From assembly GCA_039720395.1 (NCBI GenBank), contig CM077832.1, positions 12,342,966 through 12,406,965 on the forward strand: 64,000 nucleotides of DNA. Reading direction: 5' to 3'. The position numbers and the translations under genes are program-made. This DNA is from Liquidambar formosana. Lineage: Eukaryota; Streptophyta; Magnoliopsida; Saxifragales; Altingiaceae. Shown one piece after another: positions 11,201 to 23,130 of this stretch (position 1 is its first letter; the number at the start of each line of letters is the position of its first letter). The notes beneath the pieces are model-generated. The model saw nothing but the letters and a program-made list of their open reading frames with translations. It made no database searches and was not told the DNA's origin.

Positions 11201-12284
11201 TTATATCTTTGAACCAAATAGAAAAACAGAACAGGACTACTTGTAAAAGGTTTTCATGTCTCTTGGAAAATGCTAGAACATAATGGGAGCAAGTGAATGG
11301 CGAGGAAGCTTAACCTAGAATTTTAGAATGATAAAGTTTAAGGGGAAAATGGCAGGTCAGAAGCTTATTTATGTTGGTCTTTTTATGGCTGTTATGCATC
11401 ACAGCATGTTCTATGGATGATACATGTTGGATGTTGCCAACAGCCATTCGATCGTTGCCTTCAGATTGGTACTTGGCGAGACATAGGTATCAGTATTGGA
11501 CTATAACTTAAAATTTAGGATAACATTGGGCCATTCTCTTATTTCAGATTTTATTGGGTTGCTCTGGGGTGAAGCATGTGTGTGTCAGTTATACTTTCAT
11601 GAATAAAATTATTGATTAATAAGCTTGTTTCAGTTAACATTTTTTTCCTCAGAGAATCTGTTGCTATGAATTATACGGTAATTCTTATTGAATATTTATT
11701 GGAGTCTTAGCGTTTAGGACGCATTCTAAATTATTTCTCATTTTTATGCTAGTTGTTCAAGCGATATTCACTAGTGAAAAGATTCAGGATATTATTCCTC
11801 TTGCTGCGAATGCGATTTTGATTCTTGGACAAGGTAAGCTAGGGGATTTTAATTGAAATTCTTTCCTGGATGAGAATCATATTACATATACTGGTGAAAT
11901 TTATTGTAAGTATTTAGCACTACAAAAATTTGCATTATAATAAACTTTTCTGCTTGGTGTAAGATATTTTATTGGCTGTGGGAAAATAAGTTTTGGACTT
12001 TTTTTATTTGAAAAAGAAAATAACACTAAGGAATAAAAATGATTTATTTTTTCATAAACTTTATGTACTTTTAGTTTTCATATTGTGTAAAGTAAGAAAT
12101 CACACTTTTGGGATCTTTTATATTGGCAACCCAAGTAATTATATGTATGAAGATGTTCTTGCCTAACAGATATCATGAGCTATTTGTGGTTCTTTCTGCC
12201 AAATGCTGCTCTGTCGTTTCTAGAGATCTTTACAGTGTTTATCCCTGTTTTGCAGGAAGTATATTTGCGTATGCAATATCTTGA
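2272..12284 (+). CDS. Conserved plant protein of unknown function (five exons, 498 aa)
   Basis: Exons are 2272-3241, 9079-9369, 9783-9908, 11753-11833 and 12256-12284. All junctions are GT..AG, phases join cleanly, and the sum is 1497 nt (498 codons plus TGA). The start is the ATG of MVVQACKLN. Residues about 42-97 are rich in Ser and Pro; residues about 98-230 alternate short hydrophobic strands (VLFVVAGP, SKIWVFAAK, VWSISVSFGYLVLGEDNG). The spliced part contains NKLLILDSVGDLHLLHL and TVWISDGFYSVHMM, and the protein ends GSIFAYAIS. The strand pattern suggests a beta-propeller-like fold, but no canonical WD40 repeat is visible. I recognise it as a family conserved across dicots and usually annotated as uncharacterised; I know no function. 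Intron 1 is 5.8 kb and filled with transposon remains. No signal peptide or membrane segment was seen. Confidence 0.85.
4981..6161. mobile_element. Non-autonomous hAT element with 8-bp target duplication
   Basis: The flanks are identical 8-mers GTTACGTG (4973-4980 and 6162-6169). The ends are imperfect inverted repeats: left CAAAGTTGTTAAAGGGCGGG, and right, reverse-complemented, CATAGCTATTAAAGGCGCAA. The GC-rich sub-terminal parts (GGCGC repeats at 5010-5135 and 6060-6150) bracket a T-rich core. Removing the element and one 8-mer rejoins the LINE frame as ...VIPSYVEMVLRD. No transposase is present, so it would have needed one in trans. An 8-bp duplication is the hAT superfamily signature. Confidence 0.85.
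5894..5965 (-). tRNA. tRNA-Ile(AAU)-like relic inside the hAT element
   Basis: On the minus strand from 5965 the sequence reads GGCCTATAAGCTCAATTGG then TTAGAAC, and later AGGTTGTAGGTTCAAATC. This closely follows eukaryotic nuclear tRNA-Ile(AAU) through the acceptor 5' strand, D arm (A box) and T loop (B box). The 3' acceptor strand does not pair and the anticodon arm is rearranged, so it cannot be a working tRNA. It is a pseudogene or a SINE head captured by the element. Confidence 0.45.
7861..9078. other. Rest of intron 1, no recognisable coding sequence
   Basis: Ordinary AT-rich intron sequence between the LINE remnant and exon 2 (9079). A polypyrimidine-AG at about 8719-8731 could pass for an acceptor, but the sequence after it has no supporting frame. 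I see no RNA gene or intact element. Confidence 0.5.
10571..10804. mobile_element. PIF/Harbinger (Tourist-like) MITE in intron 3
   Basis: This 234-base element starts GGGCATGTTTGGGAAC and ends GTTTGCCAAACAGCTCC, an imperfect terminal inverted repeat. It is flanked on both sides by TAA (10568-10570 and 10805-10807). The trinucleotide target duplication and the GGGC-TGTTTGG ends are typical of PIF/Harbinger MITEs. No coding capacity. Confidence 0.75.
10911..11132 (+). mobile_element. tRNA-derived SINE with 13-bp target duplication, in intron 3
   Basis: A pol III A box (TAGCCCACTTGGTAAGG, 10923-10939) and B box (GGTTCAATTTCCC, 10977-10989) make a tRNA-like head. A GC-richer body follows, and the tail is A-rich (AAAAAAAAGAAAAGAAAAG, about 11113-11131). 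The direct repeats ATATTGGAAGATA at 10898-10910 and 11133-11145 are identical. The layout resembles the plant Au-type SINEs. It lies in the sense direction of the host gene. Confidence 0.88.
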
Positions 12285-12600
12285 AGTTGCTTGGTGATTA
12301 TCTCTGTCGTAGTGGTGAGCTCAGTTCTTATTATGATGTTGTTGGATGTTTTGAGCAATTACTTTGTATCTTCACTGCACTCTTAACAATTGTTTCATGT
12401 TTGTGTTGCTGTGAAACATAGAACTGTTAAAAGCGAATATGAAATGTTTTTGCAACTTGAAAATATCTCATAATGCCTATCAAAAAAAAAAAATCATAAT
12501 TGTTGTGCTGTAGTGTGGTTTCTATAAAACACTTATTCTTATGCATTGCTTTGGTTCTTTCAGTATTTCACAATATATAACCTGGCTGTTTATCTTGTAG

Positions 12601-12930
12601 GAAAATTATATTCTGGGCCAGATTATAGATGATTTATGCGAGTTTTGGTGGGTTCCTGGATCAGTGTTTTGTTTCAACAGTAAGTTTCTTTTATGTTTTA
12701 AAAACTCATTGAAGTCTTTCACAGAATTGTCACATTTTGTCCATTGCATAAGCGTACTCTACCAAATTTAATGTGGATCTGGCTCACTATATCCTGAATT
12801 TCAGTTGGCTGTTACGCATTCTTTCTGATTACCGTGGTCCTGATTCTCATTATGTAACTGAAGTCATGAGCTGCAGTTGGTTTTTTTATCTAATAGTGCA
12901 TGTGACTACAAGGACACTGAGCTCTTGAAG
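12601..12930 (+). other. Candidate spliced 3' UTR blocks of the first gene
   Basis: After the stop at 12282-12284 two blocks look like exons. The first is 12601-12679, entered by TTATCTTGTAG and left by ACA/GTAAGT. The second is 12897-12930, entered by TATCTAATAG and left by AAG/GTATGT. Neither continues the reading frame, so they would be 3' UTR exons or part of an alternative transcript. Only splice consensus supports them. Confidence 0.3.
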
Positions 12931-15900
12931 GTATGTATTATCATAAACTTTTCCTTACTGGAATGAGAAGTTATATGGCTACATGGTAGTATGGTACTAG
13001 GTTTTGTATACAAGGACTTTGAGTGTTGATTTTGACATGCCTTAAATTGTGTAAAAAAATATAAAAAATTCAAGGCCATATAAAAGAGTGGCTCTACAAG
13101 CTACATTAAAAAAATAAAGTAAAATTTCTTCTCAATTATTTTAATCTTAATCTCCCTATGTAATTTGACTTGGTGGCTGGCAACTTTGGTTGGATAATTT
13201 ATTTTGATTAATTATTGAATCCGGAAAGATAATGGATGAATTACTTTCGATTTTTTTTATCAAAATGGATGATTTACTTTCAATGCTTTGTGATGTTGAA
13301 ATATGACTAGTTTGGGCTAAAGGGATTGTAGACAGGCCCGATTGCCTGAGCTAAAAATTTCATCTAACGATCTTGGGAAATTAGTCAATCACATTGAAGC
13401 TCATTTGTAAAAAATAAGAGGACCTCTTGACCTTGGGGATTGACCATGTATTTTCTTGTACCTAGCTTTTTGTTTTGCTTATTTGAGCTTTGTATACTTG
13501 AAGGATCTCATGTCCTTTGTACTCTTCTCTCTTTTGATAATAAAATTTCAGTACCCTTTTTTTTTAAAGAAATAAAAAAAAAAGGAGGAAAAAGTTTGAA
13601 GACAATATAATTTGGCAAAATAGGTCTACTAGGAGTTGGCGATTTTATTTGAAACTGCTTGTTTGCTTTTTACTACAAATTAGTGCTTCTAGGAAAAAGC
13701 AATGGTTGAAAGCATTTATGAGATATTAGTGATACTCACCATAAAAGTAAGAGTCAATTTTCTCCAGCTTTTGCTTATCACTGTTGTTTATCAATCTCTA
13801 GAAAATTTGAAATGCTAGTTTTTAAAAATGACTCACCTCTTTTTCTACCCTCACTCATTTTTGTTCTCCATTCTAATGGCTCTTTTCCACTAACAGTCTC
13901 TTTTATTGACTGTCTCTTTCACTGAGTGATCCTTTTGAGTGATTATTATTTACTGTGTGTGTGCGTGTGCGTGTGTTCTGCATTTTCGTTCTTTGGCTTT
14001 ATTCATAATCTTATGGACCCAACTCTTTTTAGGACAAGCAAAACTTTGGGATTAGTTGGATGCGCATTATCGAGTTCTGAACCCCAATGAAGATCTTTCA
14101 ACTCAAAGCCACCACTGCTAAGCAGCCTTGCTTTTGCTAGCTGTATGAAAAACTTGCTGCAAACATTCAAGTTGTTTGCTGTCGGTTTATTGGTCTCTGT
14201 TTGGTACCATTTATGGAGCTTGCATAAAATGTCAGGTTATCAATCAAAGGACCAAGCCAGCATGCAACCACAGGTCACAAAGGTATGGGGCAGTCTTTGC
14301 CATTGTGTTGCAAGATGTTTTTTGATATGGATGAAACTCTATCGAAAGACTTCATTCCATCCATTATTTAATGTTGTTTGGGTTGTAATACTATTCCAAC
14401 TTGTGGCTTAAATATTTTGTACGGAGGCTAGCACCTATAGTAATGTGTTGCTCAAGCTGTTTATGCGTATGACACTGCCTGGTTTCTCCCAGTTTTAATG
14501 GGACATATGAAATCCTAAGTATCATTATCAGATCTCTTTGGTATCCTATTTCCAGTGTTATATATATAAATCTCATTGTTTCATTTAAAGGGGTTTGAAC
14601 CTTAAATACTCTCCAGACAAGGAAGATACCATAGTTGAGAATGATGACATTGGGTGGTTGGTCATGTAATTGTTAGTTGATTTGGTATACATAGCAAGAG
14701 CAGCCGTGGCATTAACCACTAAATTGGTGTGGACAATCGGATGCCCGAAATGTTTCAGTTAAGTTTTGGGGAGCGTGTGCCCTTGCCCAAGGGCAAGACT
14801 GCCACAATTGTCCCATGTTTTTTCTTTGGTGGAAGGCCCAAAAATATTTGTTAATTTGGGTTTTACAGTTTGTCTAATTGAACCAGACTTTTGTGTAACA
14901 TTCCTCGAATTTTAACCCCCTGTCAAAATAGAATTTCTGGAATAAAAAAAAAAAAAAAAAATTGTTGTTGAAACATTCAAATGATTAGGTGTTCTGGGTT
15001 GTGACCTTTATGATCTTATCCAGCCTGCCAGCCACCAAAGATTGAATGGACAGAATGAACATGGATATGATACTGCAGGACTTAATATCGAACCTCATTT
15101 TTCGAACAAGTTTCTCTCTCTTAAGCCATTGTGAAATGACTGCTATACAACCATCCAGGGGACCAGGGGACCATCGTATTGATTGAGAAAGAAGAATGTA
15201 CAATGGTGGATGTGGGATTACTAATCATCCTTACTATTTTAGGGAATGGCTGAACAGTCTTTTTATTTATTTATTTATTGATTTTCACTTTGTGTTTCGT
15301 TGGTTTTAGACTCGTAATTTTTTTTTTTTTTTTTTTTTTTTTTTGGGGGGGGGGGGGGGGGGTGTGGGTTTGGTTTGGAGCCCCAAGATCAATCGATATG
15401 CTAGCAATACCTAAATAATTCTTGCGACCCTTTTTTAATGTACAAATCACGGACATTACGAGATATTAATAAAGTTGTTTATCAAGATTATAAGACTAAA
15501 ACTGAAAACAAAATCATTAGTATGAAAAAAAAAAAACTTATTAGGAAGTTAGTAATAATTCGTATTTTAGATTGGTTGGACTACCTGAAAATAATTATAG
15601 TTGGTAGTAATTGTTAGTTAAGTTAGTAGTCATTCATTATGAAGTTAGTAATAATTTATATTTAACTAACAAGGACTATTAACTGTAATTATTTTCCGGC
15701 AGCCCCACTATTCTAAAATCCCCCAATCAAAGGGAGGATGTCCCACAATAGATTCTCTCTCCATAGGATATTGGACATAGAGAATAACATGTCTATAAAA
15801 AAAACAATGAGCGTTGTTGAAATGAAGAGCATCACGTAAGGATGATAGGAAGACAAAATTGCAGGACTGGCGCCAAATTATACAAGCCACTGGTTTGAAT

Positions 15901-18900
15901 GGATAAAACCAAAGTACAATTAATGCAAAGGATCATTTTTGGTTTAAATCTTCCACTGGGTCATTTTTTTCCCCCCTTTTTTCAATCATTTTATGATTTT
16001 ATCAGCTCATTTAAGGCATTTGTCACAATTATATGCCAAATTTTTAGGTTCCTACCATAATTTTTAAGTTAGAAGATATGAATTATATGTAAATGTATGA
16101 GAGAAAATGTACGATAACATCATTTTATATGCGAGATGTCTTCACATCGTCCTATGATTGGAAGCCTTTCGTGTATAATAAGTGAAGGAATCCTGATTAA
16201 TGCCCAACTACGTTACCACGATGTCACATGTACTCCACAAAAATGATGGAACTAGGAAGTACACAAGACAGGTCCCATAAAAGTTAGGGGTAAAATGAAA
16301 AAGGTAAATAACTTAATTACCCCAAAAAAAAAGATGGCAGAAAAAGCAAATGAAAAGGGAAAAAATATGTCGTGAAGGAAAAACCAGAACCTCTCCTTGT
16401 CATGAAACCAACCTTGCATGCAAATGAGACAAAAAACTGACGGCCACGATGAGCCTAGGATGGGACCCACTGGTTCCATAATGTGAGAACCCTTGCTTCA
16501 CTCATTTTGAGAGTGATGATGACAAGCACATGCACACAAGGCATTCTCACTCCCCTCTATCTACTCTTTTTCGCTCTACCCAACATTCCAACCCACATTG
16601 AAAACAACCCTACAATGATATCAACTTGATTCCCCTTGCACCATTTCCTTATTGGATGGGCTCAAATCTTTGTGATTTTTATTTAGCACTAGTTAATGCT
16701 CTACTGTATTGGCTCCAAGATGGAATTTTTTTTTTTTTTTTTTTTGGGGGTAAGAGACCAATATTCTTTGAATTAATTTTGAGTAACCCTTCCCCCAACC
16801 CAACCCAACCCAACCCAACCCCCTAATAATAATAAAATAAATAAATAAATAAATAAAACCCAATCTTTCACTTGCTAAGATGCTATTTGTGCTACATTTG
16901 ATCCTGATAAAAATTGGAAAAGGGACAAACTCTTGACTCTTAAATCTTGATTGTTAAAACATCACTTGATCCCATAAACAGGTTGTTAGGGAATAAGTTA
17001 ATTATGTATACCAAGTTAAGCTCCTCATATGGAGAGACGAATTGATAAATTGCAGTGAGTGAATAAAGACCAACCAATAAACAGTAATGAACGTACAGAT
17101 AAACGACAGTAAAATGATAAATAAATAGAGGTTGCAGTCAACAGAATTTAAAAACTCTAATATCATGTTAAAATACCACTTGATTTCAAAAATCGTCAAG
17201 AAATGGGGCAATAATGTATGTCAAGCAAACATTATATTTTGGAATGAGAGAAGTTTTGTGATTAATATTTTTTGTGCATTTAAAGCAAAAATTAGAGTAA
17301 TTTTCCTAAAAAAATTTTTTTTCTTATAAATAAAAAAAAAAAAAAAAAAAACTTTCACAATATCATCTTGACAATACGTAAAGTTCTCCATTTTATGGCT
17401 TCTTGACAATCAAACAGCATATTATAGAACCCTAAGGGTACTCATTTCAATATTTCATTTAGTCTAACATCAGAAAATAAATTTTTTTTTCTTTTTTTGG
17501 CCATTTCGTTTTAAATGATTTCTGAAAATTTCTCAGTTCTGATACATTTCGCTAACATTTTCAAACATTTTTGTTGTGTGGGTTCAAAAATGGGTTTCCC
17601 GCTTGGGAAAAGAGGCCCACTGAGTCAACTCATCGAGTACTAGAGCAGTGCTTGTGATCCCAAGCTAGGGCCTGCATCAACATCAAAATCCAAATTGTGG
17701 TGGCCCACTGTTCCAGAATTGTCAACATATTGTACCATCAGAAGTCTAATGTTGGCCTATTTCAGAGTATAATTGCAACAAAAATGTTGACCCACTAATC
17801 CAATCATCATTGTTTTAGGTAGAACTACTCCTAAACCTCTCCCAAGGAAAACAAAAAAATAAAAATAAAAACAAACCTTTTAAAAAAAGGTAGAACCACT
17901 CCTATGCCCCGAGAAAAGGGGTTGAACTACTGCAATTTTTGTATGTGCAAAGGAAAATGATGCATTTCCCATGCAACGTTGCGCATGTGAAAACAGACAA
18001 TAAATGCACTAAAAAAATAAAAACACCAATAAATTGGAGAATAAATTCAATAGATATTGATCATTTACTTTGATGGCCTACAGCCTAATGACATTCTTTT
18101 TTTTATTGTGGGAAGTGTTTCTGATTTAGAATATGTAAGTCCTTAATAGCATTAGTTTGGGGTTGGGATTTGTCCCATGAAATAACCATAAGATTTATTT
18201 ATTTATTTATTTATTTTTTTCGCTAAGTTACCATAAGATTGTGTATATGGATTGTTTATTCATTAGCATAATTCCCTTTTTTTTTTTCCTTCTCCTTCTT
18301 TTTTTTTGTTGAATGAAAGGTATCTCAAGTCGTTAGATAACTAATCTTTCATAATGCACAAACCACTTGCATGAAAGTCAAAGCATGTAAGAAACATGTA
18401 AAATCCAAATTCAGTCTAATTTGATGGCCAAATGATATCAACGGCACTTACCCATTTGCCCATCTAATACTCCTAGTAGGGAGGATTTACACCGTTTAGG
18501 GTGGAATCTATGTAAGGCCCACCATTTGAATGATGCATGTAAAAAAATCCTCTTTAGGACTTTGTAGTAATGCAGAGGACTCGGCCGGCTAAGCTTTGGA
18601 TTAGCATATATAACAAATGTTAAAAAGGGCTGCGAATCGTGTGGCTTTAAAATCAAGTGTGCCAATTTGTGTTGATAGATCATGTTCATGTCGTATTGAA
18701 ATACTATGTACTAAAGTATCAAAATTTTAAGCAAATTAGAGATTTAGATTCGTAGATTACTAAGCTATAACATATTATAGATCTATGAACATCCATAAAA
18801 GATTTCATTTTCCTTTTCCAAATAACAGGGGAATTTGAAATTCAAGAAAAAACTAAAGAAAATATATTTTTTTTATTAAAACGGATCCATTTGGGTCAAA

Positions 18901-19249
18901 ACGGATTAGGCAGATTGACTTGAAAGACAAGACAAATTTATTATACGAGTTAGGGTTGATCCAATTTGGACTCAAATACAATTACAATAAATCTCAATCA
19001 AACCCACCAACTTGGTATTTGAATCTGAATTGTGTTCACATGTTATGCCAGAGTTTGCCACCCCTATCACTTTCATGAGACAACCAAGTTCAGAAGTAGC
19101 AGAAAAAAATTCAAAAAACTTGAAAATGTTTGCTTTTATGGCGACCATGATTACATAATTTACCTACTTATAAAAATAGACCACGTTTGAGAAGTAGAGA
19201 GTAGAAACAATAGAAAAGGCCCTCCAATTCCCAATCATAAGTTCATTCA
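12931..19249. other. Intergenic region with homopolymer runs and a MITE
   Basis: No gene recognised. It contains a poly-T run joined to a poly-G run (about 15319-15362), a poly-T run at 16729-16745, (CCCAA)n-like repeats at about 16795-16822, (AAAT)n at about 16838-16857 and a copy of MITE family C (15540-15723). The last transcript part of the first gene may extend to about 14900. Confidence 0.5.
15540..15723. mobile_element. MITE family C, copy 1
   Basis: A palindromic AT-rich element. The left half reads GAAAATAATTATAGTTGGTAG, and the right end, reverse-complemented, reads GGAAAATAATTACAGTTAAT. It shares these arms with the elements at 21870-22000 and 27835-27965. Boundaries are approximate. 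Confidence 0.5.
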
Positions 19250-22200
19250 ATGGCCTCCTCTACCATGGAACAATCTTCTTTAAATTCGCGGCGGCGAGAT
19301 GAACCAGAGTTCAATTTAAGGGAATGGGCTGTCAAGGCTCGAATCAGCCGCGAAAACACGAATTCAAGAAGGTTTTCAGCTTCGAATATTATCAGAAGCA
19401 GTTTCAGAGAAGACACAAGGTCTTTCAGATCAAACATTACCATCTCTAGCACTGCCTCTTCTCCTGGCTACCCCTCGAGAGGTATCATATCTCTCCCTCG
19501 ATCTTCTCACACACACACAAGGAAAAGAAAAAAAAAAAAAATCACAAACACAAACACAAACACATGGAGAACTTGGTTTTGATGCACTGCTTCTCACAAA
19601 CTGTCCAACTTTTCTATCCAGATGAGATCGACCCATCGACATATTCATTCACCACTGCTCTCAAAGGTAATTGAGACACCGTAATTTAGTGTTATCATGA
19701 TGATCATGAAAGTGTTTTGGGTCATTTTGGTTTCAATGAGTTGTTGTGTGGATATGGGTTTTCCGCAGCATTGCAGGCGAGGTCGGCTCATAGCTGGGAG
19801 TGCTTATCGCCAGATGGGTTTGCTTTGCATTCCAAGTGGAATGAAGCTGAGAAATATATATGCAACCCTCTTTCAGGTGAGGTTCCAATGGAGTGTTTGT
19901 CAGCGAAAACACTCAGCGGCCGGTCTTTTCGCAACTTGACAAACAGAATCACCATGTCTGCACCTCTGGTTTACTCTTCCACCAGCTTGAGACAATTCCA
20001 AACTAAGCCTTCCAACACTACACATGAAGATGTAGTCCATTTTCCAATTCAAGGTGAGATCCCATATACACTTTCTCTCTAGTTTTCCACATTTTTTTTC
20101 CCCAAGTATATATAGACACATTTATCTTTTATTTAGTTTGGGTTAGAGTAGTACTACTGTGTCTCTGTGTGTCTCACACATGCATTGCAGAGGAGAAAAA
20201 GGAGAGCATGACTAGAGATGTGGGCACTCAAAGCACACCCCCTGATCTTAGTTCAAGCAGTCCCAGCCCCGCTTCGACGCCTTCCATCAGAGAGAGATCA
20301 TTGAAGCGATCTGAAGTGGAAGGCAGAGATTCACCTAATTATTATGGGAAATTGAAATCTGAGGAAGAGGTATGTTTCTCGATTATTTTGTTTGGTTGCC
20401 AAGAAAAGTAAGTAATGAAATTTGGTATCCACCATCTTCTTGAAAACCAAAAGAGGAATCGATAAGAACAATATCTTGAGAAGATTAAATGTAGAGGATA
20501 TGTCATTTTATTAGGAAAAAATCAAAGCTAATATCCCCATTGCCTTAATATGAATGACTTCTATGGGAGAAAAAATGGGAAGCAAAAAACATTATTATTA
20601 TTATTATTATTATTAACATTTGAATTAAAATTATCCTTAGTCTAGCACAGACACTCTGACTTATAGTTTTTGCCAATTTTAAGTAGCGACAATAACCAAA
20701 TTTAGAAAACCATGGGAAAGCAATACTATATGCACTCCACTTTTTGGAGCTTGCATTATAATTAGAATATCCATAGAGGTGGTTCTCAAACCCAAATAAA
20801 ATATATGATATAAAAAAGGTAAAAGGTGAAGCGCAAATAATGCATGCTATTGTCAAAACTGCAGGCTTGTTCATGCCAACACCCCACAGGATAGACTGAT
20901 TGCTGTCACATATAATTGAACTGTACCCTTCCAAGGTGGGGACTAATTATCAATTGGTCCCCCAACACGTGAGATGTATCCCCAACTCTCTATATATTCC
21001 AAAGGTGGCATGGGATGCTTTTCCTCAAATTAGTCCACTTTCCTGCAAAATGCATTGTGTTTTTCAAAAACATTTTTCTGTCAATAAAGCACTTCTCTTT
21101 CCCTTCTTCTTCTTCTTCTTCTTCTTCTTCTTCTTCTTCTTCTTCTTTCATTTTTTTTTATTATTTTTTTTTTTGGGTGTGTGGGGGTCTAAGGCAACAA
21201 ACACTAATACTCTCTCCTGTCCCATTAAAATAGGCCATTTTTTTTTTTTTTTTTTTTTGTTTCAAAATGTTTGTTCACTTTGAAAAGTCAAATTATAATT
21301 TTTTTTAAGTTTCCAACACTATCTTTTGTTTTTTTCAATAATTATTTTTAACATAAAACCTAATACAAAAGAGTTAAGGGTATTTTTAAAAAGTTAAAAT
21401 TTAATTAATGATAAGTCATTCTAATGATGACTATGTTTTAAATTCTGTGTTTTTTGAAATTTGATCTATATTTATGAGACGGAAGGAGTAAGTGATAACC
21501 CTTTTCAGCGGTTTAACAACAATCAAAACAATTCCCAAACCAAATTATTATCAAATCTCCCACCTCGATCACTTTTTCCCTTGAATGAAGTACTGGTTTT
21601 TTTTTGTTTTTTTTGTTCTTCTACCTGCTTGTTTTTTTGTGGACCCGCTGAAGATGCTTCAATTAAAAATATTTAAAAAGATTCTTCACTTTCTAGTTGA
21701 ATTTATTGGGATTCCCAATGCAAAATGCCATATCACTGCTTTATTCTTCTTTTTGGCTGGCTAAATGGCCAGGTGATTCAGACTTTCAGGGCTGGTAACT
21801 ATACAATGTTATGGTACAGTACAATTTATAATTTTATATAGCACACTTATCCTAAAAAAGAAGGAAAAAGGGGAATTACAGCAAATAATTACAGTTAATA
21901 GTTATTTTTAGTTAACTTAATAGTCATTTACTATTAAATTAGTAGTCATTTGTAGCAATGTGTAATTATTTACCTTAGTTGAACAAATCTATAATTCCCC
22001 AAAAAATAAAAAAAATTTATATAGCATCGTTAATTGCACTTGCCATTCCCCAGGGGCTAAACAATTGCTCTTTCATAATTTTCCCCTTAAGTCTGGGTTC
22101 TATTATTATTATTTTCAATACAATCTTAATAAAGTTAGCACGTATTGATATAATTTATATCTATACCAATAATTTAGGATTGTACTCTGTGTATTAATAC

Positions 22201-23047
22201 AATATACTTTATAACTCATTAATGCATAAGGTATAAATTCCTAATACAGGTATTAATATAAGTTATTTCAGTACGTGCTCACCTGATTATCATCTTTTTT
22301 CAATAATAGACACACAGAGACATTCAACATATTGGCCTCATGTATACTTATGAATTAGTGTTCACGTGTTTCGTGTCCATCGTTGCATTTTTTGCAATGA
22401 CAAATTATCACATAACTATTTTCCTTCTATAGTTAAATATATTATGAACCAAACTGTTAGTGGAAATTAATGAAAATGTGTCTTAAGAGGATTTTTATTT
22501 ATTTATTTATTTATTGCCGTTTTCATCCATCGGCTGATATGACATCCACCATCTTTCTTTAAGTTCAAATCGAGAATGGATTACCTTTTTTTCTCATTAT
22601 TTGCTAATCTAGCTCTCATGAATCACCACATCAGCTGGCCCATAACCAAAGTAGGTTGATTTATCTAGTAACTTTAGTACTTTTCTTAAATTTTAAGGTC
22701 CTAGGTTAAATCCGTCATATTTCAGTAATCGATCATTTCCTAGTTTAGTTGATTATATGCAAAAAGCTGAAAAAAAAGGCATCCAATCCAATTAGAATTG
22801 ATGTGTGTCCACGTGTGATTTGCAGGTTGAAGTGAAAGAATCAAGAGAGGAAGAAGAAACAAAAAGAAGCAAGGAAGAGAGAAAGAAAGTGGAGAAAAGT
22901 GGGAGGTGCAGGCAAGGTGGATGCCTGTCATGGAGGAGATTGTGGATGAGAAAAAGGCAGAGAGAGAAACACAAACCAAGAAGTACAATATCTTTCTTGG
23001 TCATATTAAAGGGTGTTAAAAGATACAAAAATAAAAAAAAGAGCTGA
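19250..23047 (+). CDS. Conserved plant protein of unknown function (five exons, 320 aa)
   Basis: Exons are 19250-19481, 19622-19666, 19769-20053, 20191-20369 and 22826-23047. All introns are GT..AG, phases match, and the total is 963 nt. Two start codons lie close together (19250 and 19265); the upstream one is chosen and the second would remove five residues. Exon 1 is Arg/Ser rich (EFNLREWAVKARISRENTN). The middle has DEIDPSTYSFTTALKALQAR and WNEAEKYICNPLSGEVP. Exon 4 has MTRDVGTQSTPPDLSSSSP, a Thr/Ser-rich motif also seen in several plant Remorin-like and related proteins. The C-terminal exon has an acidic-basic run (residues about 247-275) followed by a very basic tail containing CRQGGCLSWRRLWMRKRQRE. 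The protein is soluble and basic, perhaps nuclear or membrane-peripheral (inference). I recognise the family as plant-specific but know no function. Intron 4 is 2.5 kb and holds MITEs. Confidence 0.82.
21102..21148. repeat. (CTT)n microsatellite
   Basis: About fifteen CTT units within intron 4 of the 19250-23047 gene, followed by T-rich sequence. Confidence 0.9.
21870..22000. mobile_element. MITE family C, copy 2
   Basis: A 131-base element with inverted ends: GGGGAATTACAG at the left and, reverse-complemented, GGGGAATTATAG at the right. The arms contain AAATAATTACAGTTAATAG, as in copies 1 and 3. It is flanked by A-runs on both sides. No coding capacity. Confidence 0.65.
22136..22272. mobile_element. 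MITE family B, copy 1 (intron of the 19250 gene)
   Basis: A short palindromic element. The left arm reads AGCACGTATTGATATAA. The right arm, reverse-complemented, reads AGCACGTACTGAAATAACTT. The centre carries the words TTAATGCATAAGGTATAAAT. The same arms recur at about 27376-27470, 42090-42240 and 63062-63280. Confidence 0.6.
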
Positions 23048-23081
23048 ACAAGATAAAGAGTATTGGAGGTTAGGGAAATTC

Positions 23082-23083
<2 letters not shown>

Positions 23084-23112
<29 letters not shown>

Positions 23113-23130
23113 AGAGAGAGAGAGAGAGAT
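23084..23130. repeat. (CT)n/(GA)n palindromic microsatellite in the 3' UTR
   Basis: CT repeats run directly into CTAG and GA repeats, so the transcript of the upstream gene could fold into a hairpin just after its stop (23045-23047). Confidence 0.85.
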
